From an uncultured Bacteroides sp. (lineage in GTDB: Bacteria; Bacteroidota; Bacteroidia; Bacteroidales; Bacteroidaceae): DNA of 17,404 nucleotides. The DNA is taken from positions 1 to 17,404 of the forward strand of contig CABMPP010000048.1 in the NCBI GenBank assembly GCA_902388495.1, read 5' to 3'. Made by a program: the position numbers and the translations under genes. Position 1 is the first letter of the stretch; each line of letters starts with the position of its first letter. Positions 1 through 6,767 of the stretch are shown here, piece after piece. The notes below the pieces were generated by a model. That model was not told the origin of the DNA. It made no database searches and saw only the letters and a list, made by a program, of their open reading frames with translations.

Positions 1-91
1 CTTTTGGATTATATTGGCTGTAATAGGTATTGCAGCCTTCTTGTTTACTTGTATTCAAGTTTGGTTTTATTGGATAAATAGAAACGAATGA
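1..91 (+). CDS. C-terminal fragment of a membrane protein, probably from a polysaccharide locus
   Basis: An open frame reading from base 2 ends at the TGA at 89-91. The 29 visible residues are one hydrophobic stretch (FWIILAVIGIAAFLF) followed by a short polar tail ending in WINRNE, so this is the last membrane segment of a protein that starts outside the window. Its stop overlaps the ATG of the next gene (ATGA), which implies one operon and translational coupling. Since the next gene is a lipid-carrier sugar transferase, a flippase, polymerase or membrane glycosyltransferase of the same locus is likely, but too little is visible to choose. Confidence 0.6.
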   Translation, partial: FWIILAVIGIAAFLFTCIQVWFYWINRNE

Positions 92-1041
92 TGTATTATT
101 TGATTGTAATAGTTCTGCTCTTTTTGGCAGAACTTTTTTATTTTAAGGTAGCTGATAGATGTAATATCATCGATAAGCCTAATGAGCGTAGTTCTCATAC
201 ACGAATAACTCTTCGTGGTGGTGGAATTATCTTCTATTTTGGAGCATTGTCTTATTTTCTGACGAGCGGTTTTGAATATCCTTGGTTTATGTTGGCGTTA
301 ACTTTGGTTTCGTTTATCAGTTTTGTGGATGACATCCGTTCTACTTCTCAGAAGTTACGGTTGCTGTTCCATTTCTCTGCTATGGTTTTGATGTTCTATC
401 AGTGGGGACTTTTTTCTTTATCCTGGTGGTGGATAATCGTTGCATTAATAGTTTGTACGGGTATCATCAATGCTTATAATTTCATGGATGGGATTAATGG
501 CATAACAGGTGGTTATTCTTTGGTTATCCTTGTTGCGCTGGCTTATATCAATAGAGAAATAGTTCCTTTTGTAGAAGAGGGCTTTATCTATACGGTTCTT
601 TGTTCTGTCTTGGTGTTTTGTTTCTTCAACTTCCGTAAGAAAGCGAAATGTTTTGCGGGTGATGTTGGTTCTGTTAGTATCGCTTTCATTCTTCTTTTCC
701 TGATTGGTAAATTGATCATTCAGACTGAGGATTTCAGTTGGATTGTCCTATTAGCTGTTTATGGCGTTGACAGTGTTCTGACTATCATCCATCGGCTGAT
801 GCTTCATGAGAATATCGGTTTACCACATCGGAAGCATTTGTATCAGATAATGGCGAATGAGTTGAAGGTTCCTCATGTAATGGTTTCGTCTGTTTATATG
901 CTAGTGCAAGCAATCATAATAATAGGATATATAATATGTCTGAATGATGGTTACCGGTATTTGGCAGGGACGATTCTAGCGCTTAGTCTTCTTTATATCT
1001 GCTTTATGAAGACTTTTTTTAGGCTACATAAATGTGTATAG
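88..1041 (+). CDS. WbpL/WecA-family undecaprenyl-phosphate sugar-1-phosphate transferase
   Basis: A polytopic membrane glycosyltransferase of the MraY/WecA/WbpL family (317 aa, normal length). These enzymes transfer a sugar-1-phosphate from a UDP-sugar to undecaprenyl phosphate and so start a surface-polysaccharide repeat unit at the inner face of the cytoplasmic membrane. Visible family signatures are NIIDKPNERSSHT near 26-38 followed by RGGG, the Asp pair VDD at 80-82, NFMDGINGITG at 131-141, GDVGS at 191-195 and the late cytoplasmic loop HRKHLYQ at 247-253. Many hydrophobic segments lie between them. The start overlaps the previous stop (ATGA); a second ATG follows directly at 91. An intrinsic terminator comes 28 nt after the stop, so this is the last gene of its operon. 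In Bacteroides such a gene often closes a capsular polysaccharide locus. The sugar donor cannot be read from the sequence. Confidence 0.88.
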   Translation: MMYYLIVIVLLFLAELFYFKVADRCNIIDKPNERSSHTRITLRGGGIIFYFGALSYFLTSGFEYPWFMLALTLVSFISFVDDIRSTSQKLRLLFHFSAMVLMFYQWGLFSLSWWWIIVALIVCTGIINAYNFMDGINGITGGYSLVILVALAYINREIVPFVEEGFIYTVLCSVLVFCFFNFRKKAKCFAGDVGSVSIAFILLFLIGKLIIQTEDFSWIVLLAVYGVDSVLTIIHRLMLHENIGLPHRKHLYQIMANELKVPHVMVSSVYMLVQAIIIIGYIICLNDGYRYLAGTILALSLLYICFMKTFFRLHKCV

Positions 1042-1068
1042 AATCTCTAATTAAAAAATTGATTAAAG

Positions 1069-1097
1069 AAAACAGCTTCCATGAGGCTGTTTTTTTT
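1069..1097 (+). terminator. Intrinsic terminator closing the polysaccharide operon
   Basis: An 11-bp stem (arms 1069-1079 and 1083-1093, with AACAGCTTC pairing to GAGGCTGTT through one G-T wobble and A-T pairs below) has a 3-nt loop CAT and runs into eight T residues at 1090-1097. This is a textbook Rho-independent terminator 28 nt after the glycosyltransferase stop. Confidence 0.88.
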
Positions 1098-1283
1098 GTT
1101 TGTAGTCGGAATGAGTTGGATCTTTTACAGCAGTTGAATTTTACGTTCGGTAGGTTAAAAGTGTCGTTCATAATACGATTCATGTCGTTTGGAAAAAGAT
1201 TTTTTTTTGAATTTTCTTATCCTTATATTTATCGAAAATAAATGAATCCTATTAATGGAATATATATTTAAAATTTTTACGAG

Positions 1284-2069
1284 ATGAAACAAAATTGCAC
1301 AAAGATTTTCTTGGCAGTAGCTTTGACAGGAATATTAATGTTGGCTGGCTGTCAGTTGAAGCAGAAAGGTGGTAATGCGGGTTACCGGGTTGCCCAAGTA
1401 GGAGGGAAAATGATAGGTATGGATTCGACATGGGACGCCCATCCGGATTCCAATGCAGTGGCATTATTGGCACCTTACAAGGAAGTGATTGATAAAATGT
1501 ATGATGTGATAGGGGTCAGTACGGAAAAAATGGATAAGGGGCGTCCGGAAAGCTTGCTTTCCAATCTGGTAGCGGAGGTGGTACGCCAAGCAGCGGTGAA
1601 AGTACTGAAGAAACCGGCCGATATGGGATTGGTAAATATGGGAGGATTGCGTAGCATTTTGCCGGCAGGGGATATTACGGAAGCAAATGTGTATGAGATC
1701 TTGCCCTTTGAAAATTCACTTTGTGTGATGACTATGAAAGGAGTCTATATGAAAGATTTGCTGACAAGCATTGCTTCGCTGAATGGCGAGGGAGTAAGTG
1801 GCATCCGTATGGAAATCACAGAAGCAGGAAAGTTGTTGAATGCCACTATTGGAGGGAGTCCTATTGATGACAACAAACTATATACAGTGGCAACGATTGA
1901 TTACTTGGCCGACGGAAACGGTAGCATGGATGCTTTTCTGCAAGCAGAAAAAAGGGAATGTCCTGAAAACGCTACGTTAAGAGATATATTTATTGAATAT
2001 GTGAAAACCCAGACTGCTGCAGGAAAGAAGATCACTTCTAAGTTGGATGGCAGAATTACTGTAAAATAA
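1284..2069 (+). CDS. Lipoprotein with 5'-nucleotidase C-terminal (substrate-binding) domain
   Basis: A 261-aa lipoprotein consisting only of the 5_nucleotid_C domain, which in UshA-type enzymes binds the nucleotide base and completes the active site. The signal peptide ends in lipobox LAGC with Cys23 as the lipidated residue. Family motifs are ESLLSNLVAE at 89-98, LVNMGGLRS at 116-124 (usually LVNSGGIR), ITEANVYEILPFEN at 131-144, and YTVATIDYLADGNGSMDAF at 200-218 (usually with GGDG). The catalytic metallophosphatase domain is absent; it is encoded by the next gene 25 nt downstream on the same strand. The two products presumably form one enzyme at the periplasmic or cell-surface side, releasing nucleoside and phosphate. 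The domain order is the reverse of that in the one-chain enzymes. No convincing promoter was found in the A+T-rich 1098-1283 region. Confidence 0.88.
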   Translation: MKQNCTKIFLAVALTGILMLAGCQLKQKGGNAGYRVAQVGGKMIGMDSTWDAHPDSNAVALLAPYKEVIDKMYDVIGVSTEKMDKGRPESLLSNLVAEVVRQAAVKVLKKPADMGLVNMGGLRSILPAGDITEANVYEILPFENSLCVMTMKGVYMKDLLTSIASLNGEGVSGIRMEITEAGKLLNATIGGSPIDDNKLYTVATIDYLADGNGSMDAFLQAEKRECPENATLRDIFIEYVKTQTAAGKKITSKLDGRITVK

Positions 2070-2094
2070 GTAGAACCTTTAAAATGAATGTCTT

Positions 2095-2928
2095 ATGAAA
2101 TCAAAAAATAAAAATAATATAATCCTTCTTTTTCTTTGCCTTTCTTTTACAGCATGTAGCCCGCAAAGCAAGAAGCTGATTCTTTTGCAGACAAGTGATA
2201 TCCATAGTCGCGTGGAGCCTATCAATCAGGAGGGTGACCGGAACTACAATATGGGGGGCTTCGTACGCCTTGTCACGTTTGCTAAAGAATTTCGTAATGC
2301 AAATCCGGATGTATTATTGTTCGACTGTGGTGACATTTCGCAGGGAACCCCTTATTATAATAAATTCCGTGGTGAAGTGGAAATAAAAATGATGAACGAA
2401 ATGAAATATGATGCCATGACCATTGGTAATCATGAGTTCGATTTTAATCTGGATAATATGGAACGCTTGTTTCGGATGGCTGATTTTCCGGTAGTATGCT
2501 CCAATTATGATGTAAGTGCTACGGTACTTAAAGATTTGGTGAAGCCTTATGTGGTTATTGAGAGAGGTGGCGTCAAGGTGGGTGTATTGGGATTGGGGTG
2601 CAAACTTGAAGGAATGGTGCAGGCTGATAAATGTATAGGCGTAGTGTATAAAGATCCGGTCACTACAGCTAACGAAGTAGCAGCCACTTTGAAAGAGAAA
2701 GAAGGATGCGATATTGTGGTTTGCCTTTCACATTTGGGGGTACAAGAGGATGAAGATCAGTTAATTCCTAAAACACGTAATATTGATGTAGTGCTTGGAG
2801 GCCATACACATACTTTTATGAAGGGTCCGAAAACGATTCTCAACATGGATGGACAGAATGTATCGTTGATGCATACCGGTAAAAGTGGTATCTATGTAGG
2901 AGAAATGGATTTGATGCTGAAAAAGTAA
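2095..2928 (+). CDS. Lipoprotein metallophosphatase, 5'-nucleotidase catalytic domain
   Basis: A 277-aa calcineurin-like phosphoesterase lipoprotein with lipobox FTAC at Cys21. All metal-binding and catalytic motifs of the UshA/5'-nucleotidase family are visible in order: SDIHSR with Asp35 and His37, DCGD with Asp80, GNHEFD at 111-116, LSHLG with His213, and GGHTHT with His237 and His239. The protein ends where the linker to the C-terminal domain would begin, and that domain is the separate preceding gene. Likely substrates are nucleotides or related phosphoesters outside the cytoplasm. The frame is intact, and both halves carry their own lipoprotein signal, so this looks like a stable two-gene enzyme and not a frameshift. 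It ends 27 nt before the radical-SAM activase gene and may share its transcript. Confidence 0.9.
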   Translation: MKSKNKNNIILLFLCLSFTACSPQSKKLILLQTSDIHSRVEPINQEGDRNYNMGGFVRLVTFAKEFRNANPDVLLFDCGDISQGTPYYNKFRGEVEIKMMNEMKYDAMTIGNHEFDFNLDNMERLFRMADFPVVCSNYDVSATVLKDLVKPYVVIERGGVKVGVLGLGCKLEGMVQADKCIGVVYKDPVTTANEVAATLKEKEGCDIVVCLSHLGVQEDEDQLIPKTRNIDVVLGGHTHTFMKGPKTILNMDGQNVSLMHTGKSGIYVGEMDLMLKK

Positions 2929-2955
2929 TTTTCTCTTTATATAATTGAAAACAAT

Positions 2956-3909
2956 ATGCAAATAAGAGCTGAAAAGAAAAACGAAAAGAGCTCTCATCTA
3001 CTCAAGTTATTTGATATAGCAGAGTTTTCTATCCATGATGGTCCAGGTATCCGGACTGTCGTTTATTTTCAGGGATGCAATGCACGGTGTGACTGGTGTC
3101 ATTCTCCTCACTCCCAACCTGGATGTGCCCCACTTCTGCTCAACCCCAACGTATGTATTCAATGTAGACGATGTGAGCATAGTTGCCCCTCCCGAGCACA
3201 TTCTTTTCAAGACGGAAAACATATCATCAACAGAAAGTTGTGCAAGCAGTGTGGCACTTGCATTGAAGAATGCCCTAGTAGTATAAGCAGCGTAAAAGGA
3301 AGCGCACTGCATTTACCTACCGTAGAAGTGACAGTATGCTCTCTCTTTGAGCAAATCGAACCTTACCTGAAGCTCAATCCCAAATGCAACGGAATCACTC
3401 TATCTGGAGGAGAAGCCCTATTGCAACTGGAGGCAGCAAAAGAATTATTGCAGTATTGCAAAGAACATGGATATAACACAGCCGTTGAAACATCAGGTTT
3501 GCTTTCCTTGGAAACATACCGGCAAGTAATTCCACTGGTAGATAATTGGTTATTCGGGACGCGTATCATTACAGGAAAAAACAATGTACGGTACGACCAA
3601 CATATTGACCAAGTGCTCGATGCATTAATCGCAGGTAAGGCAAATATAATTCCACGTGTTCCTTTAGTACCTTCCTTTTATGACAGAGAAGATATTATGC
3701 AAAGCATAGCCGGTTTACTGACAAAGCATTCAATAACCACCATCTGCTTTAACCAATGGAATAAAGACTATGATACCCATTATATACAAAGTGGTATTCC
3801 TTTAAATATGGAAAAACCATCCGATAAGGAAATAAAAGAATGTGAGACTAAAATAAAATCTTATTTTTTTCATTTAAATTTTGAAGAGTATGAAAACACA
3901 CAAATTTGA
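2956..3909 (+). CDS. Glycyl radical enzyme activating protein (radical SAM)
   Basis: A 317-aa radical-SAM activase that would cleave S-adenosylmethionine to install the glycyl radical on its partner, the overlapping downstream gene. The [4Fe-4S] motif CNARCDWC (Cys41, Cys45, Cys48) follows the family lead-in SIHDGPGIRT. An inserted ferredoxin-like domain carries two CxxCxxCxxxCP clusters, Cys67-Cys77 and Cys96-Cys106, as in the activases of choline lyase, diol dehydratase and decarboxylase GREs. SGGEALLQ at 150-157 and ETSG at 178-181 are SAM-site motifs. Oddities: the D-x-K motif common in this family appears as G-T-R at 201-203, and the usual PYH.LG..K segment near the C terminus is replaced by CFNQWNKDYDTHY. 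These are by-eye alignments. It overlaps the GRE start by 20 nt, which indicates coupled translation. Confidence 0.9.
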   Translation: MQIRAEKKNEKSSHLLKLFDIAEFSIHDGPGIRTVVYFQGCNARCDWCHSPHSQPGCAPLLLNPNVCIQCRRCEHSCPSRAHSFQDGKHIINRKLCKQCGTCIEECPSSISSVKGSALHLPTVEVTVCSLFEQIEPYLKLNPKCNGITLSGGEALLQLEAAKELLQYCKEHGYNTAVETSGLLSLETYRQVIPLVDNWLFGTRIITGKNNVRYDQHIDQVLDALIAGKANIIPRVPLVPSFYDREDIMQSIAGLLTKHSITTICFNQWNKDYDTHYIQSGIPLNMEKPSDKEIKECETKIKSYFFHLNFEEYENTQI

Positions 3910-6565
3910 TCTGCAGATGAGTCCAAGAATCAAGAGACTCTACGATAATCTTATTGAGAAGGCATTAGGAGACCGCTCAGAAGAATGGTTTACACCCGAA
4001 ATGTTTAATGATGTCATCAAATACGAGGATTCAGAAGATGCATTCCCGCTATGGAATAATTTTGAGAATTGTTCGGTCATCGTGCGTCGTGCCATTGCTA
4101 TTGACCGTATGCTCGAAGCAATGACTGATAAAAAGAACAACATCAAAACTCACACAGCCGACATTCTTCCCGGCGACTTGTTGCTCGGCAACATGCCGAT
4201 GGGGTCTAACGGGCTTGGAAAAGTATTCCCCCGTTTCCTGACGGACGACGAGCTGAGAGCCGGTTCCATCACAAACCGTAATGCCACCTCCCTCTTCGGA
4301 CACAATACCATGAATTATGAAGAGCTGTTAAGGGACGGACTGTGGAAGAAAATAAAATTCTGTAGCGATAAACTGAATGAGCTATCTCCTAAAATCAAGA
4401 AAGAGAAAGGAGATGTCAAGCGGCAGAATGCTATTTATAAAGAGTTGCAGAACAATCCTTCTGCATCGGAAGATGAAATAGCGGAAAACCTGAGAATCCT
4501 GCGCAATATGGATGGGGCACTTATCAGTGACAAAAAGAAGTTTGATTTTTATTGGGCTGTTAAGCTGGCTTGTAAAGCAGTCATCAACTACGCCAAGCGT
4601 TTTGCAGAACTGGCAGAAGAAGAAGCGGAAAAGTATCCCGAACGGGCAGATGAATTGAAGACATTGGCCGCAATAGCACGAAGAGTTCCGGGAGCTCCCG
4701 CACAAACCTTCCACGAGGCAATGCAAAGCATCTGCTTCTTTCACATAGCTCTGCACGCATCCATGAACTTTATTTCATTGGGACGCCTTGACCAAGTACT
4801 CCAACCCTATTTGGAACGCGAAAAAGATAAGAACAAAGCTTTGGAAATATTCGAATGCTTCATCCTGAAATGTGCAGGACGACTGAACCTTAGTTCTAAA
4901 TACCTCATCAAGCAGGACCATGTGGATTATGCCAATGCGCTCGGTACGCATCCCTATTATATTGACCAGAAAGCCGGTGTAAACAATTTCCTCCAAAACA
5001 TAATTATAAGCGGAAAGAAACCGGATGGAACGGATGCCACCAATGAATGTTCCTACCTGATTCTTCAGGCTATTGAAAATGTGAACCTGTCTGCACCGGG
5101 CATTTATGTCCGTTTGCACAAAGACAGTCCCGAAGAGTTTGTCAATCAAGTATCAGCATCCATTTATAGGACCAAAAACAACCCGTCTGTTATAAATGAT
5201 GATATCATGATACCGGCTATGTATTCTGCACTGATGCAGGATGAAGAGCCGACCCCGGATGTTCAACAAAAGATGATGGAACTGGCCAACGACTACTGTG
5301 TGGATGGTTGCTGGGAACCCATACTGAACGGCAAGTCCGACTGGACTTTTGCCATGCTCGTCGGTATGCAAGCCATAGAATCGGCACTCAATCAGGGTGC
5401 GTCCTTGAAAAAAGAAGAAGCCATGTTCCGGGGAGCAAAAGTGTCGCCCACTACGCCCGTCCCTCAAAGCTTTGAAGACATCTTAAAGTACATGGAGTTA
5501 CATCTGCAATTTTTTGTTGACCAATCCGTCATGTCTCTGTTCATGTATTATATGATAGACGAGAATACCGCACCGTCTCCTTTATTCTCCGCCTATCTGG
5601 AAGGATGTATGGAGAAAGGAGCGGACAAAGCCGCCGGAGGTGCCAATCATAATTTGGGAGGAATCGTATTAGGAGCAGTTCCCGACATGGTAAATTTACT
5701 GGCAGGAATCAAACGCTGGGTGTATGAGAAGAAAAAATACACTATTGAACAGGTGTGTGAGGCTATCCGCGAAAACTTCGGTGCTAACCAAACCTCATTG
5801 CCTGAAGAAAAAGCATTGCTATATCTCAATATCCGGGTAGATTTTGATACCAACTCTCCTAAATTCGGCAATAATGACGCAGAAGCGGATGCACTTACCT
5901 GCATCATCTTAGATGCCTTCGAAAGATGCGTACAGAAATCCGCAGCTTTCGGCAAAAAACTGTTCCAGGATAAAGCTGACGAAACAGAATGGAGAAAAAT
6001 AGCATCACTACGTTCATTGGCCGGATATTATGGATTGCCTTTAGGAATGACCTATAATATTAAGATGAAAATAACAGCCGGAATGGGTACTTTCGAGCAA
6101 TACAACTGGCAAGGAAGAGGAGCGGCTGCTTCTGCCAACCGCTTGGAAGGAGCACCTATCGCACCCAACTTTTCTCCTGTACCGGGAACTGTCCACTCAG
6201 GAATCATGGGTACAATAGAATCTCTGTCCAAATTGCGCCTGGACAGGTTTGCAGCCGGAACTATTACCGACATTTGCCTACAAGATGAAAGTATCAATCA
6301 CGATACCGTTACAAACATAGTCAAGGCCTTTATCGAAAAGAGAGGTGCCATGATGACAGTAGCCATAGGAACCACCGAAAAATACAAAGAAATCTATGAA
6401 GCAGCCCGAAAAGCTGTGGAGATGCCGGAGGACAAAGCTGCAAAACTTCTGGCCCAATATGCTGATGTCAATGTACGTATCGGTGGATGGCAAACGCCGT
6501 TTATTACGCTCCCGCTAATCCACATGGAAAATTACATCAAAAGACCGATGACAATGGAAGTATAA
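3890..6565 (+). CDS. Divergent glycyl radical enzyme (pyruvate formate-lyase superfamily), substrate unknown
   Basis: An 891-aa GRE, in the upper size range of the family (about 760-900 aa). The predicted thiyl cysteine is Cys474 within GCWEP, with Glu476 two residues on. Most dehydratase, lyase and decarboxylase GREs I recall have GCVEP here. The C-terminal glycyl loop reads RIGGW, predicted radical Gly866, where the family consensus is RVxGY. Other landmarks are SLGRLDQ at 296-302 and PKFGNNDAEAD at 657-667. Before GRxDQ, diol/glycerol dehydratases carry a His-Ser pair; here it appears to be Asn293-Phe294, which argues against that activity. The start is ATG 3890, inside the activase gene; TTG 3881 and ATG 3917 are in-frame alternatives. 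A terminator follows. No microcompartment, dehydrogenase or transporter gene is adjacent, so the reaction cannot be assigned. C-C, C-O, C-N, C-S or decarboxylative cleavage all remain possible. Confidence 0.9.
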   Translation: MKTHKFDLQMSPRIKRLYDNLIEKALGDRSEEWFTPEMFNDVIKYEDSEDAFPLWNNFENCSVIVRRAIAIDRMLEAMTDKKNNIKTHTADILPGDLLLGNMPMGSNGLGKVFPRFLTDDELRAGSITNRNATSLFGHNTMNYEELLRDGLWKKIKFCSDKLNELSPKIKKEKGDVKRQNAIYKELQNNPSASEDEIAENLRILRNMDGALISDKKKFDFYWAVKLACKAVINYAKRFAELAEEEAEKYPERADELKTLAAIARRVPGAPAQTFHEAMQSICFFHIALHASMNFISLGRLDQVLQPYLEREKDKNKALEIFECFILKCAGRLNLSSKYLIKQDHVDYANALGTHPYYIDQKAGVNNFLQNIIISGKKPDGTDATNECSYLILQAIENVNLSAPGIYVRLHKDSPEEFVNQVSASIYRTKNNPSVINDDIMIPAMYSALMQDEEPTPDVQQKMMELANDYCVDGCWEPILNGKSDWTFAMLVGMQAIESALNQGASLKKEEAMFRGAKVSPTTPVPQSFEDILKYMELHLQFFVDQSVMSLFMYYMIDENTAPSPLFSAYLEGCMEKGADKAAGGANHNLGGIVLGAVPDMVNLLAGIKRWVYEKKKYTIEQVCEAIRENFGANQTSLPEEKALLYLNIRVDFDTNSPKFGNNDAEADALTCIILDAFERCVQKSAAFGKKLFQDKADETEWRKIASLRSLAGYYGLPLGMTYNIKMKITAGMGTFEQYNWQGRGAAASANRLEGAPIAPNFSPVPGTVHSGIMGTIESLSKLRLDRFAAGTITDICLQDESINHDTVTNIVKAFIEKRGAMMTVAIGTTEKYKEIYEAARKAVEMPEDKAAKLLAQYADVNVRIGGWQTPFITLPLIHMENYIKRPMTMEV

Positions 6566-6577
6566 TTAATAGATCTA

Positions 6578-6634
6578 AGAAACAGGTAAAGGCTGAATGT
6601 GTGTAAAAATCACATCAGTCTTCCTGTTCTTTTT
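6578..6634 (+). terminator. Intrinsic terminator after the glycyl radical enzyme
   Basis: A long imperfect hairpin begins 13 nt after the stop. The outer arms AACAGG (6581-6586) and CCTGTT (6623-6628) pair, inner arms AAGGCTGAATGTG and CACATCAGTCTT pair with small irregularities, and the stem is followed by a T-rich tract at 6627-6634. It separates the GRE operon from fkp. Confidence 0.75.
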
Positions 6635-6721
6635 AGAAATCTGTAAAGTTCAATGATTATAGGTGGTATCTGTTAAATAGCAGCAAATAAAAACTGTTAT
6701 TTTTTATGTCAATTGCTCAAG

Positions 6722-6753
6722 ATTGCTTTCCTTTGTGCTAAATATAAAGCAAT
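6722..6753 (+). promoter_or_regulatory. Possible fkp promoter with an overlapping 8-bp dyad
   Basis: TTCCTTTG at 6728-6735 matches the Bacteroides -7 box TAnnTTTG except for one base, 33 nt before the fkp ATG. A perfect inverted repeat ATTGCTTT (6722-6729) / AAAGCAAT (6746-6753) flanks and partly covers it, with a further ATTGCT copy at 6712-6717. No well-placed -33 TTTG was seen, so the promoter call is weak. The dyad itself is directly visible and could be an operator or a 5' leader stem. Confidence 0.35.
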
Positions 6754-6767
6754 ACAGTAATCAAGAT

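Noticed and set aside
1198..1235. Promoter TTTG...TATATTTA upstream of the first nucleotidase gene
   Set aside because: The -7 match is incomplete and the 14-nt spacing is too short for the Bacteroides consensus.
1032..1241. A 69-codon open frame after the glycosyltransferase
   Set aside because: It overlaps the glycosyltransferase end and spans the terminator hairpin and T tract at 1069-1097; its composition (runs of F and K) reflects A+T-rich spacer.
3881..3889. TTG start for the glycyl radical enzyme
   Set aside because: ATG 3890 gives a better start in the same frame with the usual overlap; the three extra residues add nothing conserved.
3890..6565. Naming the GRE as pyruvate formate-lyase, choline lyase or propanediol dehydratase
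   Set aside because: It lacks the Cys-Cys pair of PFL, has GCWEP where choline lyase and diol dehydratases have GCVEP, appears to lack the His-Ser pair of diol dehydratases, and has no pathway genes around it.
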